64,000 bases of DNA from Ekhidna sp051379705. GTDB taxonomy: Bacteria; Bacteroidota; Bacteroidia; Cytophagales; Cyclobacteriaceae. This document shows, in pieces, positions 25,001-29,030 of this stretch. A program made the translations under genes and the position numbers. Location: the NCBI RefSeq assembly GCF_051379705.1, contig NZ_CP179868.1:1-64000 (forward strand), read 5' to 3'. How positions within the stretch are numbered: position 1 is the first letter of the stretch; each line of letters opens with the position of its first letter. Under the pieces are notes generated by a model. It made no database searches, was not told the DNA's origin, and was given only the letters and a program-made list of their open reading frames with translations.

Positions 25001-25406
25001 TCTCTGGTGTAAATCCTATATCTGCAGAAGCGATTGTCTCGCCAGTCGCTCCATTCAAAACATACAGGTCAAGCGAACCATAATTGTTAATTGATATAAC
25101 TTCAGGAATTCCGTTTGCATCCAAATCACCGATAGCAGGTGTGACATGACTTGTGGCAGTTTCATCTTCAGATGCCCACTGCTCTCTTATTGCAAAAGTT
25201 GTTACGTCAATGTCGTCCGCACATATGACAGTGTTTCCAAAGAAAAAATCCTCGCAAGCAGTATTATCGGAACATTCACTATCGTAGCAGTCAATGAGAC
25301 CATCACCATCATCATCAACACCATTGTCGCAAGTTTCCTGGGCGGAAATAATGGTGGATGTGATCGTAAAAAGTATAAAGAGAAATGACTTCCAATAGCT
25401 TTTCAT
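4095..25406 (-). CDS. Giant SprB-like cell-surface adhesin with two tandem-repeat arrays and T9SS type B C-terminus
   Basis: About 7100 residues, exported and presumably surface-displayed. I start at 25406, where MKSYWKSFLFILFTITSTII begins a normal signal peptide ending SAQ; an in-frame ATG at 25433 is the alternative. Domain order: an Asp-rich calcium-type motif (DNGVDDDGDGLIDCYDSEC); FG-GAP/VCBS beta-propeller repeats (to about residue 560: GDLDANGIPEV, VADFDEDGDVEI, IADVDGDGSSEI); a CARDB-like domain; Ig-like modules; a LamG/concanavalin-like domain (DNA about 21030-21530); then dozens of SprB-type Ig-like modules with paired Cys and a GxYTV strand. These include a 690-bp array (14580-19409) and a 708-bp array (7226-12558). 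The last ~90 residues are the gliding-motility C-terminal domain (NGDGKNDFF, FNRAGQRVYD, PAGTYFYIID). Likely role is adhesion or gliding; ligand unknown. Flanked by adhesin and PorP genes on the same strand. Confidence 0.93.
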   Translation of the reverse strand: MKSYWKSFLFILFTITSTIISAQETCDNGVDDDGDGLIDCYDSECSDNTACEDFFFGNTVICADDIDVTTFAIREQWASEDETATSHVTPAIGDLDANGIPEVISINNYGSLDLYVLNGATGETIASADIGFTPENAPIIARIDSDEIGDIIVSQNKGDDLAMYNVDITTGTLTQIWRERASVNQPIGLPGVADFDEDGDVEIYYRNEIMDALTGTVIIAGDGNWEQDYTHGSIAIDVLPDAACADCAGLELVSGNEVWAINEATGTRTLVEDMDDDIHDDIDPNLNYYPKYYPSWDDQWSTVSAADYNLDGNIDVIITGALGTSSEKYNGETTIFFWDIANQNVITYHDPTNDFVRGPGRVNIGDVDGDGQLNANFVMDQKLYSLDENFNVHWIHPIKEGSSGFTGCSLFDFDGDGAVEVVYRSEESLLIVDGVGNGDNTTSERREIACISRTQEEYPVIADVDGDGSSEICVSCYTNNSTPFSPYSNTQFSQIRVYESDGEAWMPARGVWNQHGYYNVNINDDLTIPVEVQDHSVIFSTAGSCEYSDGTTIPFDNRPLNTFLNQAPILNEEGCVEFASPDIEFVGILSATDAACPDAQITVEYEIRNQGDIDISGSLPVSYYAGDPTTSDGVLLDTEIASLVNFEVGETLTITQTFTGIGGDFELFVVINDNGGTPPLTIPLPTAGIPECETGNNISSTLVGFQSFDLSVEKIFDNRKCVDSYVDGLGNTVQVPDNGQARAYYFGPTPGGNETFWIENFEDRSNGDKSDTDDTAWSSDPGTEGPSFYGVTDYNGSKMFNGRNTGTSFDAGIVTWTSEDIDISDHTDVSVTLDIFENGNQEASGEWRDFVRVTYEIRDNSNAVSSSGQFIGGFQVGDFTYAQAFLANLNPDGEDSLLIITAEIHNTSSSEYHYIDNISVSGTGPDILGEFTEPDGFNFFWFEASDTDFSDTLSSSSTFAQMPDGNYNVIGYFENTLCYSDTVAIEIQRVTPTVHVWAYEISPLTKCDIPDGSVGAFVYTQTQQGTFPANDTDNIPLDTLLVADGYEFNWRDNDDITNTYFATGNVISSLLAKEFAVDVIDLQTRCTNTALVEVTTNTEAVNDPIVTITPIATCGGTGELFASVDGDTVNFTFEWFDGNGVKPAVDHPWAIYNVSDPGSYTVRATSVSSSCPSDPVTVVMTDDANAPTPVATATNTNTSCDAVGNGSAIADGDGAGTTAGYNFTWYLGNNTLPANEMPAALAGSAFGAGDHELVNLTGGTYTVVVEDAGTSCTDTVTVDVLDNIVEPTYNFITPINSGNALQILDKAYIEIPQLLAFETAMTISFWVELSANNYASNHSLFSGGDNAQSVLGIWADATQGISATITTNSGGDASVFSNFNAVGWTNVAVTWDESTDLLRLFIDGVLAGEVTHTGSGGLDDGGTPMYFGRDSNLGVNKFEGNLDEFRIYDYAVSADDIIAAVCDPAAAAAGPVVYYDVNTETLTDDGDPIFDQSGNGNDGVIEKTGAAAGSITFQAADYDCPLADVINNTSCDLGNPNGQIDMTDKVDPIGANYSYSLYTGYTTTGTPTVNTSGIFTGLSDGFYTMVVTDLDTGCDTDPLNLSIASAPDNPIVATTPTDNTYCVDGDGTIFVTSQSGTAEPTSYTYEIFDGASFVTQIGTINIPDGSVGHTFDDLPGGTYRIRVTNDDSGCSSFVDEVVNSTTTTPLFDTPNVVDNTSCGAPNGFITVGIQGGNIANYLFTWYDGDDSGDPVLVNSVLGENFLNGIDGDPAGRPYTVVAVDAVTGCPTAELTIDVYDDPFTPDVIIVEEDPDTSCGVGNGTLRAYVTSDPDLPSCAECVTNYSFVWSYNGVGPIATNDNLGNNSNVTFSGTNNSTISGLSGDLNNYSVTATHNTLGCDVSENHVLTVAEPNITASLISSQDNTGCDAASADGEIHVSASPADTYTYEYFYSNGTQVTDGAPIIGSSTADVIGLTNDTYKVVAISSTNSCYSDTLSVVVAHDPTVPDFEGAAIGAGSINNTVCDETITGTFNGVAKVDIVSGSIGDYTVTWFDGSGTGGGQAYTVDAGDQTRYTELPGGTYTALIQNTAGNQCDTTIQVTIIDDPVAVTYTNTAAVDVTATPLTSCLGAADFPNGAILIDTTNIVGSGNYIFEVYYGGSVVDPDSLLDIAGTDNIYDQKTITDPGAAVNVALGYTGSVATVSGLNEGDYTIVAVDTDTGCRTTAATVNVALDPTVPDFEGAAIGAGSINNTVCDETITGTFNGVAKVDIVSGSIGDYTVTWFDGSGTGGGQAYTVDAGDQTRYTELPGGTYTALIQNTAGNQCDTTIQVTIIDDPVAVTYTNTAAVDVTATPLTSCLGAADFPNGAILIDTTNIVGSGNYIFEVYYGGSVVDPDSLLDIAGTDNIYDQKTITDPGAAVNVALGYTGSVATVSGLNEGDYTIVAVDTDTGCRTTAATVNVALDPTVPDFEGAAIGAGSINNTVCDETITGTFNGVAKVDIVSGSIGDYTVTWFDGSGTGGGQAYTVDAGDQTRYTELPGGTYTALIQNTAGNQCDTTIQVTIIDDPVAVTYTNTAAVDVTATPLTSCLGAADFPNGAILIDTTNIVGSGNYIFEVYYGGSVVDPDSLLDIAGTDNIYDQKTITDPGAAVNVALGYTGSVATVSGLNEGDYTIVAVDTDTGCRTTAATVNVALDPTVPDFEGAAIGAGSINNTVCDETITGTFNGVAKVDIVSGSIGDYTVTWFDGSGTGGGQAYTVDAGDQTRYTELPGGTYTALIQNTAGNQCDTTIQVTIIDDPVAVTYTNTAAVDVTATPLTSCLGAADFPNGAILIDTTNIVGSGNYIFEVYYGGSVVDPDSLLDIAGTDNIYDQKTITDPGAAVNVALGYTGSVATVSGLNEGDYTIVAVDTDTGCRTTAATVNVALDPTVPDFEGAAIGAGSINNTVCDETITGTFNGVAKVDIVSGSIGDYTVTWFDGSGTGGGQAYTVDAGDQTRYTELPGGTYTALIQNTAGNQCDTTIQVTIIDDPVAVTYTNTAAVDVTATPLTSCLGAADFPNGAILIDTTNIVGSGNYIFEVYYGGSVVDPDSLLDIAGTDNIYDQKTITDPGAAVNVALGYTGSVATVSGLNEGDYTIVAVDTDTGCRTTAATVNVALDPTVPDFEGAAIGAGSINNTVCDETITGTFNGVAKVDIVSGSIGDYTVTWFDGSGTGGGQAYTVDAGDQTRYTELPGGTYTALIQNTAGNQCDTTIQVTIIDDPVAVTYTNTAAVDVTATPLTSCLGAADFPNGAILIDTTNIVGSGNYIFEVYYGGSVVDPDSLLDIAGTDNIYDQKTITDPGAAVNVALGYTGSVATVSGLNEGDYTIVAVDTDTGCRTTAATVNVALDPTVPDFEGAAIGAGSINNTVCDETITGTFNGVAKVDIVSGSIGDYTVTWFDGSGTGGGQAYTVDAGDQTRYTELPGGTYTALIQNTAGNQCDTTIQVTIIDDPVAVTYTNTAAVDVTATPLTSCLGAADFPNGAILIDTTNIVGSGNYIFEVYYGGSVVDPDSLLDIAGTDNIYDQKTITDPGAAVNVALGYTGSVATVSGLNEGDYTIVAVDTDTGCRTTAATVNVALEPVTFTPSVTVIHNQTSCNLNDPNGELSADADGVGTVVGYTFEWFRGNSTNPSDEVTLQFATAIVFGTNGSQVRGLPAGTYTVKVTDGVSTCYYTAEETILNQQVDPIINGAVVVDDSDQCEPGNGSLTITVNDNGSTNTENGAGGYTFELFEGTSLIGTPLQTINQTTVSGPNDEATAVFTGLSEGDYTIRATDNNTSCLVVSAAETVGYDGEFLTYDIDNIFKDPLTACFDNDGILDFLNAVSASSGLTGDITITWYVGTDTSNTANLVANVVNNPVFSDQPFGGFNIINSRVENLPAIVYSGVIEYANGCKDLFNTELTNSEAPEITIQNVTDPSFCDPTLNSFEIFIDPVDGDAPSEFNYFVFQGDQAIAPDADVPPAAPYSPNLSSYGPIILQGTFTNTNTAAGQTETIIVDNVSVPGGLAPGTYTVAIEVDDIDRCITNVRSVIIPEAQEPSVALNTSSDNTVCDVSGGLTYNGFITVDATHPILADAADFTWYEDLDDNGTYDPLLSGAGSGVGFNVANETENGVTTNTVTGLGEGKYRVVIENNAGACTDTLDVEIFDSPIIYSIGNTSDDTTHVNIINCLEFGAFTLERILQNGVVDPASDTEAEIQAAFDLTWNNLTTSSVIAPNISETSADNLTAGLYRIDIVSLITGCTTSYDFEITDDSVNPALALDNKSADTQCVDADFDGDGALTITISENGVALNAATVVANYVVEWYRGTYDNGSYPGTGDNNFLADDGDGDNTNSGQANVGTALINGDILSMDGLENGTYTVFITKDGGAPNDNCADFATFTIDNVQPSISIPDAGTLIVNNTNCGPGYNGRIRVDSVREGNTFYPMSTDANNYDFTWTGVSTGFASGTTQGLRTIANLEPDTYVLNITNRNTGCPVVAIDKQFEVGDDAVSPALALDNKSADTQCVDADFDGDGALTITISENGVALNAATVVANYVVEWYRGTYDNGSYPGTGDNNFLADDGDGDNTNSGQANVGTALINGDILSMDGLENGTYTVFITKDGGAPNDNCADFATFTIDNVQPSISIPDAGTLIVNNTNCGPGYNGRIRVDSVREGNTFYPMSTDANNYDFTWTGVSTGFASGTTQGLRTIANLEPDTYVLNITNRNTGCPVVAIDKQFEVGDDAVSPALALDTKSADTQCVDADFDGDGALTITISENGVALNAATVVADYVVEWYRGTYDNGSYPGTGDNNFLADDGDGDNTNSGQANVGTALINGDILSMDGLENGTYTVFITKDGGAPNDNCADFATFTIDNVQPSISIPDAGTLIVNNTNCGPGYNGRIRVDSVREGNTFYPMSTDANNYDFTWTGVSTGFASGTTQGLRTIANLEPDTYVLNITNRNTGCPVVAIDKQFEVGDDAVSPALALDTKSADTQCVDADFDGDGALTITISENGVALNAATVVADYVVEWYRGTYDNGSYPGTGDNNFLADDGDGDNTNSGQANVGTALINGDILSMDGLENGTYTVFITKDGGAPNDNCADFATFTIDNVQPSISIPDAGTLIVNNTNCGPGYNGRIRVDSVREGNTFYPMSTDANNYDFTWTGVSTGFASGTTQGLRTIANLEPDTYVLNITNRNTGCPVVAIDKQFEVGDDAVSPALALDTKSADTQCVDADFDGDGALTITISENGVALNAATVVADYVVEWYRGTYDNGSYPGTGDNNFLADDGDGDNTNSGQANVGTALINGDILSMDGLENGTYTVFITKDGGAPNDNCADFATFTIDNVQPSISIPDAGTLIVNNTNCGPGYNGRIRVDSVREGNTFYPMSTDANNYDFTWTGVSTGFASGTTQGLRTIANLEPDTYVLNITNRNTGCPVVAIDKQFEVGDDAVSPALALDNKSADTQCVDADFDGDGALTITISENGVALNAATVVANYVVEWYRGTYDNGSYPGTGDNNFLADDGDGDNTNSGQANVGTALINGDILSMDGLENGTYTVFITKDGGAPNDNCADFATFTIDNVQPSISIPDAGTLIVNNTNCGPGYNGRIRVDSVREGNTFYPMSTDANNYDFTWTGVSTGFASGTTQGLRTIANLEPDTYVLNITNRNTGCPVVAIDKQFEVGDDAVSPALALDNKSADTQCVDADFDGDGALTITISENGVALNAATVVANYVVEWYRGTYDNGSYPGTGDNNFLADDGDGDNTNSGQANVGTALINGDILSMDGLENGTYTVFITKDGGAPNDNCADFATFTIDNVQPSISIPDAGTLIVNNTNCGPGYNGRIRVDSVREGNTFYPMSTDANNYDFTWTGVSTGFASGTTQGLRTIANLEPDTYVLNITNRNTGCPVVAIDKQFEVGDDAVSPALALDNKSADTQCVDADFDGDGALTITISENGVALNAATVVANYVVEWYRGTYDNGSYPGTGDNNFLADDGDGDNTNSGQANVGTALINGDILSMDGLENGTYTVFITKDGGAPNDNCADFATFSVISNPVIPTLNESAIQARAVPDTICVGTPSGGFVINDTDVSTNDLTDFEIRIYTGAIGVGELPGSPYTNTAATSISYTDLAADDYYITAENTASGCFTATAVINVKDSVRNPQISLVSVTPNEDCGGGIVIGGLEVIIDNVYDENDHFNVQWFTGIGAVGGNEIGGANSVILSGVTGGPYSVEVENINTGCISTKDFTIPTQDEALFITDYSVDNVTYCIDNGSFAVKEISFGGVVIDSAQMVIDGIYDLEVYTTPGNVLSGVTGTNPNEFIIENLGIGSYYAIVRKTDSQCESDPIFFDIEENIILPDVIISVVAADSTCSVSGTAAGSLSAEADGNDDSNTDYTFEWFTGSGVGSPLGITTSTITGLDAGTYTVRVTYLPSGCSQTAELDVPSAPADLDIISATVTGATSCTPANGTITVTAVSSGLVTDYNFDYYDTDPTAGGATPVFTGAAGAAYTVAEAGTYWIIGTHITLDCTTPPFQVSVNENILLPELSLDDFDFQANCDPNNPNGRLLVLADGQPENATYDFEWYFGTGTGNPLTSDDYTGGGNLAGASTNEVSGIAAGFYTVEVTNIATGCTITETYEMVDNIPNPIAISTSTSANTSCVTPNGKAAVSVISPAPGRSITDYSYYWFIGDLATVGTSPNPANADYTGTLIEGIADGPYVVLVIDQIDNFCQSNAIEVNVEDGTSRPQFELTTSDVTVCFDEKDGYASVEVTDISTVDIAWYDNTNTLIGSDFFVDHLDAGTYRLLLTHVITGCTSEQIFDIFNNAETPSDPFVLVNNGRNNCQFANGSAIANVDGVTNNYLFEWFDPSDMTTPYATGSEVFNLDTTTYLVRATNLATGCESAFTSVDIGYEVIDPVYDVIFNNSVCLRTEDGSTNQFTGTAIISFEEFQLATEYEWRDESGAVVGSDSRLIDAYPGNYTVTFTAENGCSYSASFTIETSLTIYNGVSANGDGKNDFFLVDCIDYFPNNNLKIFNRAGQRVYDIDGYDNTSTRFEGISNVGSGGLQLPAGTYFYIIDLGNGEDPVQGYLELVR
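7226..12558 (-). repeat. 708-bp tandem repeat array (about 7.5 copies) inside the giant adhesin
   Basis: A 236-codon unit repeats at exactly 708-bp spacing: the same text recurs near 7725, 8433, 9141, 9849, 10557, 11265 and 11973. The first half of the unit (ALALDNKSADTQCVDADFDG to NCADFATF) occurs eight times, the second half (IDNVQPSISIPDAG to KQFEVGDDAV) seven times. Copies differ by only a few single bases. Three neighbouring copies (about 9,590-11,130) carry D and T variants (VVADYVVEW, ALALDTKS) where the others have N (VVANYVVEW, ALALDNKS). Each unit encodes two Cys-containing Ig-like modules with an Asp-rich insert (LADDGDGDNTNSG). Confidence 0.97.
14580..19409 (-). repeat. 690-bp tandem repeat array (7 apparently identical copies) inside the giant adhesin
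   Basis: Seven head-to-tail copies of a 230-codon unit: 7 x 690 = 4830 bp exactly fills 14580-19409. By eye I found no base difference between copies. Each unit begins DPTVPDFEGAAIGAGS and ends DTGCRTTAATVNVAL and encodes two Ig-like modules of about 100 and 130 residues, each with paired Cys and a GTYTA or GDYTI strand. The sequence is unrelated to the 708-bp unit beyond the shared Ig-like pattern. The lack of divergence implies very recent amplification, ongoing homogenisation, or an assembly effect. Confidence 0.97.
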
Positions 25407-25628
25407 GGTATTAGTTGAAATGGATACTGACATAGATACACTTTGTAGGCGTAATGTAACCCTCTAGCAATCTAGATAAACCCCTTGAAAATCAAAAGGT
25501 ATAGTGGGTCATGGTAAAGTTACACCTATAATCAAAAGCAGAACTATATCAATATATAATATAATTATTTTAAGTGTAATTTTAGATAAACAATCACTTT
25601 CATGGGTTAAAATAGAAACATATTAGGA

Positions 25629-28600
25629 TTAGCGAGCCAGAAGGATGCTACCTGACTTACTCATCTGATCATCCGGACACTTAAAGACAAAATAGTAGAT
25701 TCCTTCCGGAACAGGAGAGCCATTAGAGTTGCCGTCCCAAACGCAATTATTATCGAATGGTGCATCAGCCACTTTAATGTTTCGGCCTTTTGAATCAAAA
25801 ATGTAAACCTTACATCCGGCAACTGGATCGTTAGCGGGATCAGCAATATTGGTGGGAAGAGTATTGAGGATTTCCCAGCAATCATTCATCAAATCACCGT
25901 TAGGAGAGAAGGTGCGCTTTGGTCGTATATTGTCAAGGACAATTTCGACTTGCGTGGAAACGTTGCATCCACTTGCATCCACTCCTAGTAAGGTAATTAT
26001 TGTTGATGGTTGGTTAGGGTTTACTGTAACTGTCTGAGCGGTTGAGTCACTCATAATGTCATTGGGTCTCCATCTTACTGTAGAAATATCAAGATTTAGT
26101 GCATTAAGGTTTACGAAATTTTCCTCCTCGAGTGTGATAATATCGGGTGTGCTAAAATCACTTAACTCAATATCGACGTTGGATGGGAAATTGCGTACCA
26201 AAATACTATCCCTAACTATACAATTAACCCCGGTTACGACATCAGCTATAGCGTATACTGAATCGATTCCAATTGGAATACTTAAGTTAATGTTATCTGA
26301 GGTCGACACATTGGAACTGATTATGGTATCATTCGAGGCTTCTGCGTTTCTTAAAGACCAGCTATAACTGCTTATTCCACTACCTGTAACTCCGATACTT
26401 ATCACATCTGCCTGACATTTTTGAACACCATCTGCCTCATTAAAAGTTAAGGATGTAGGAGGGTCTGATGCAGTAACAGCGATCTGAGTAGTACCGACAC
26501 AAATATCTGTTCCTAATGGTCCAGCATAAACTTCTGATGGATCATAGTTTGTATTCAGAATAACGTTATAATTTCCAGCGGTCGTGAAAGTAAAATCAAG
26601 GTCCTGAGTTGTGGCTGTATGAATAACGGCATTCCCATTATCTACATCTTCAACGACCCATTCATACTCCAAAGTAAAGCTACCCTGACCAGTAGAGGCC
26701 GAGGTGAATGACGTAAGAAAATCAACACAGGTTTCCGTTGGGCCATCGGCTACAGAATTGGGTAATGCAATAGAATTTATCGTATATGTTGCGGTTTCCG
26801 TTAGACAAGTATTTACATCCGTGACTTCTACTGTGTAATCGCCACCTTGATTTGTTGAGATCGAAGCTTGATCGCTCCCTGTCCCAAAATCCGTTCCGTT
26901 TAGTTGCCACTCATAAGTAAAGTCACTTGTAAAGTCCGGCACCTCTAAAGACACATTTGTCCCTGCACAAAAATTGTCCAGATTGTTGTTGATGATTTCA
27001 AGTAGGGGAGGTTGACTCACTTCAACATCGATTGAAACTTCACTACTCGAACAGCTGCCAGAATTTTGAACACGAAGTGTATAGGTGCCTGCGTCTGAAG
27101 TCGAAATTGAGTTTAGTACGACTGTGGCAGATGTTTGAGTGGATCCATCAGGCAGTGTCCAAAAATAATTTTCAAATGTTGTGGTTGTACTTAGTGTTAC
27201 ATCATCACCTGCACACTGAACTCCTCCGAGAGGTGTGATGGCAGGTGAGGCTGTCACCGAACCCGCGATCGTATATACTTCTGTATCAGTTTGAGCGGCG
27301 CAAGTTCCATCCTGATTGATTGTCACTTGTATTGTGGTGGTAGCATTGGTTGATAGCTGGAACGTGGCTGAATTTGTAGTGCCAGTAGAGAAACTAGCTC
27401 CGCCAATTAGGTTTGTGTTACCAGTGACCGTCCAGTCATACGTTGCTCCTGGTGAGGCTGTTGCTGTAAGTGTAAATGTTTCTGGGTTGGAACAAAACAC
27501 ACCGCCGCCACCTGGCGTGGGTGAGAGTTGTGGAACCACACAGTTTCGATTTAGGATTATCGCTAGATTCCCAACCTCTGAAGTTTGAACACTTTGGGTG
27601 TAGGCTAGGTCTGGTTTGGCATCTCCATTGAGATCTCCACTAGCTATAAATAAAGTTGTACTGTTTGTGGAAAGTACTTGTTCATTCCCAAACGAGATAG
27701 ATCCTGATCCAGTATTTTCAAAGATGTAAATATCGCCGGTAGCATTCGAACTTGCTATATCTAGCTTTCCATCTCCATTGAGATCAGCTAGTGTTACGCC
27801 AGATGCGGCACTCCCGGTCGTTGTGACGTTGTTAGAAGTACCAAAATTGATTTGGCCAGTTGTGCTTTGGTTTTCAAAAACAGATATTAAACCTGTGTTA
27901 CGGCTGGTGGCAACTATGTCATTAAGACCGTCACTGTCAAAATCTCCAATAGCTATATCCGTATTTTGTCCACCATTGGTGACTGTCTCCTGTAATTCGA
28001 AATTAAAATTATCTATTGAGCTTGTATTTTTGAAAAAATAAATACCAGTATTACTTTCTCTAAAGGTTAATGTAACAACATCTAAATATTCATCATTATT
28101 GAAGTCGGCGACATCTAATATTCCGGTTGACTCTCCTGTCGCTGTTCCTGCAATCTCCACCGCATTATCAAACGCAAAACTTCCAGTGTTTTTGAATATA
28201 TGGAATGTGTTATCATCCGATAAATTGCCAACAACTAAGTCAGCAATTCCATCTCTGTCCATATCAGCTATATGTATTGATCTTGGAGTACGTTGATCGC
28301 CTCCAGAAGTGGTTGGAAGAAAAAGGGAGGTATCATCCTCTTCTGAAAATGTAGCTGAACCGTCATTACTATAAACATACACGTCTCTGGGGTTGGTGCT
28401 TAAGTTTGAAGTAAACGCCAAATCATTGTCTCCATCGTTATCAATATCTCCACACGCCACCGAGTTGAATCCTGATTCATTGATACTGTTATTTAAAGTT
28501 TGATCCAATTGAAAATCTGTCGGCCCGGTGAAAGCGCCTGTTCCTGTTGTATTGTTTAAAAAAATAGTAACCTCATTTTGACTGTCATTATTTGATAAAA

Positions 28601-29030
28601 CCGCATGTACTATAACGATATCATTTTTATCGTCACCATTTAAATCACACATACATATATCACTGGCGGCTTGTTCAGTCGTGGATATGTCATCGTATTC
28701 TGCATCATAATTAGAGATGTCTGATCCACCAAAGCTGATAAAGAAATGCTGACTTGACTGAGTAACAAGACCATTGTTTAAAACAATGATAGAAGATTGA
28801 GTTGCCCCGGCTGGAACTGTGACTTCAATCAGATTATCGGAGATGACATTCACACCTGAAGCTTCAACACCACCAAAGAAAACTCTTGGAGTACCTGAAA
28901 GATTGGAACCGGAAATTGTAACTGTTTCACCGAACTCAACATTGGTTGGTGTAATGTTATTTACAAATGGTTTTTGTGCTACGAGCACAATTGGAATAAA
29001 AAGGAGTATGGTAAATATCTTTCTCATCAT
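25629..29030 (-). CDS. T9SS-exported surface protein with IPT/TIG, FG-GAP and Ig/PKD-like domains
   Basis: 1133 residues. Signal peptide MMRKIFTILLFIPIVLVAQ, then an IPT/TIG domain (about 20-98: ITPTNVEFGETVTISGSNLS), FG-GAP/VCBS repeats forming a probable beta-propeller (about 120-490: CDLNGDDKNDIVIV, CGDIDNDGDNDLAF, IADMDRDGIADLVV, LADLNGDGKLDIAS), then Ig/PKD-like modules (about 500-1030). The C-terminal ~95 residues are a gliding-motility/type B sorting domain (FSPNGDLMNDCWEI, VYIFDSKGRN, PEGIYYFVFKC). Its ATG overlaps the stop of the upstream PorP-SPOR gene (ATGA), so translation is probably coupled and the PorP is likely its secretion partner. The giant adhesin follows after 222 bp on the same strand. 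An adhesin is the best guess; ligand unknown. Confidence 0.9.
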   Translation of the reverse strand: MMRKIFTILLFIPIVLVAQKPFVNNITPTNVEFGETVTISGSNLSGTPRVFFGGVEASGVNVISDNLIEVTVPAGATQSSIIVLNNGLVTQSSQHFFISFGGSDISNYDAEYDDISTTEQAASDICMCDLNGDDKNDIVIVHAVLSNNDSQNEVTIFLNNTTGTGAFTGPTDFQLDQTLNNSINESGFNSVACGDIDNDGDNDLAFTSNLSTNPRDVYVYSNDGSATFSEEDDTSLFLPTTSGGDQRTPRSIHIADMDRDGIADLVVGNLSDDNTFHIFKNTGSFAFDNAVEIAGTATGESTGILDVADFNNDEYLDVVTLTFRESNTGIYFFKNTSSIDNFNFELQETVTNGGQNTDIAIGDFDSDGLNDIVATSRNTGLISVFENQSTTGQINFGTSNNVTTTGSAASGVTLADLNGDGKLDIASSNATGDIYIFENTGSGSISFGNEQVLSTNSTTLFIASGDLNGDAKPDLAYTQSVQTSEVGNLAIILNRNCVVPQLSPTPGGGGVFCSNPETFTLTATASPGATYDWTVTGNTNLIGGASFSTGTTNSATFQLSTNATTTIQVTINQDGTCAAQTDTEVYTIAGSVTASPAITPLGGVQCAGDDVTLSTTTTFENYFWTLPDGSTQTSATVVLNSISTSDAGTYTLRVQNSGSCSSSEVSIDVEVSQPPLLEIINNNLDNFCAGTNVSLEVPDFTSDFTYEWQLNGTDFGTGSDQASISTNQGGDYTVEVTDVNTCLTETATYTINSIALPNSVADGPTETCVDFLTSFTSASTGQGSFTLEYEWVVEDVDNGNAVIHTATTQDLDFTFTTAGNYNVILNTNYDPSEVYAGPLGTDICVGTTQIAVTASDPPTSLTFNEADGVQKCQADVISIGVTGSGISSYSWSLRNAEASNDTIISSNVSTSDNINLSIPIGIDSVYAIADVVTGVNCIVRDSILVRNFPSNVDIELSDFSTPDIITLEEENFVNLNALNLDISTVRWRPNDIMSDSTAQTVTVNPNQPSTIITLLGVDASGCNVSTQVEIVLDNIRPKRTFSPNGDLMNDCWEILNTLPTNIADPANDPVAGCKVYIFDSKGRNIKVADAPFDNNCVWDGNSNGSPVPEGIYYFVFKCPDDQMSKSGSILLAR

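Noticed and set aside
25434..25628. Promoter or terminator between the two minus-strand adhesin genes
   Set aside because: The AT-rich stretch has only a one-mismatch -7 box (AAAAGGTA on the plus strand, 25494-25501) and no hairpin that I could confirm.
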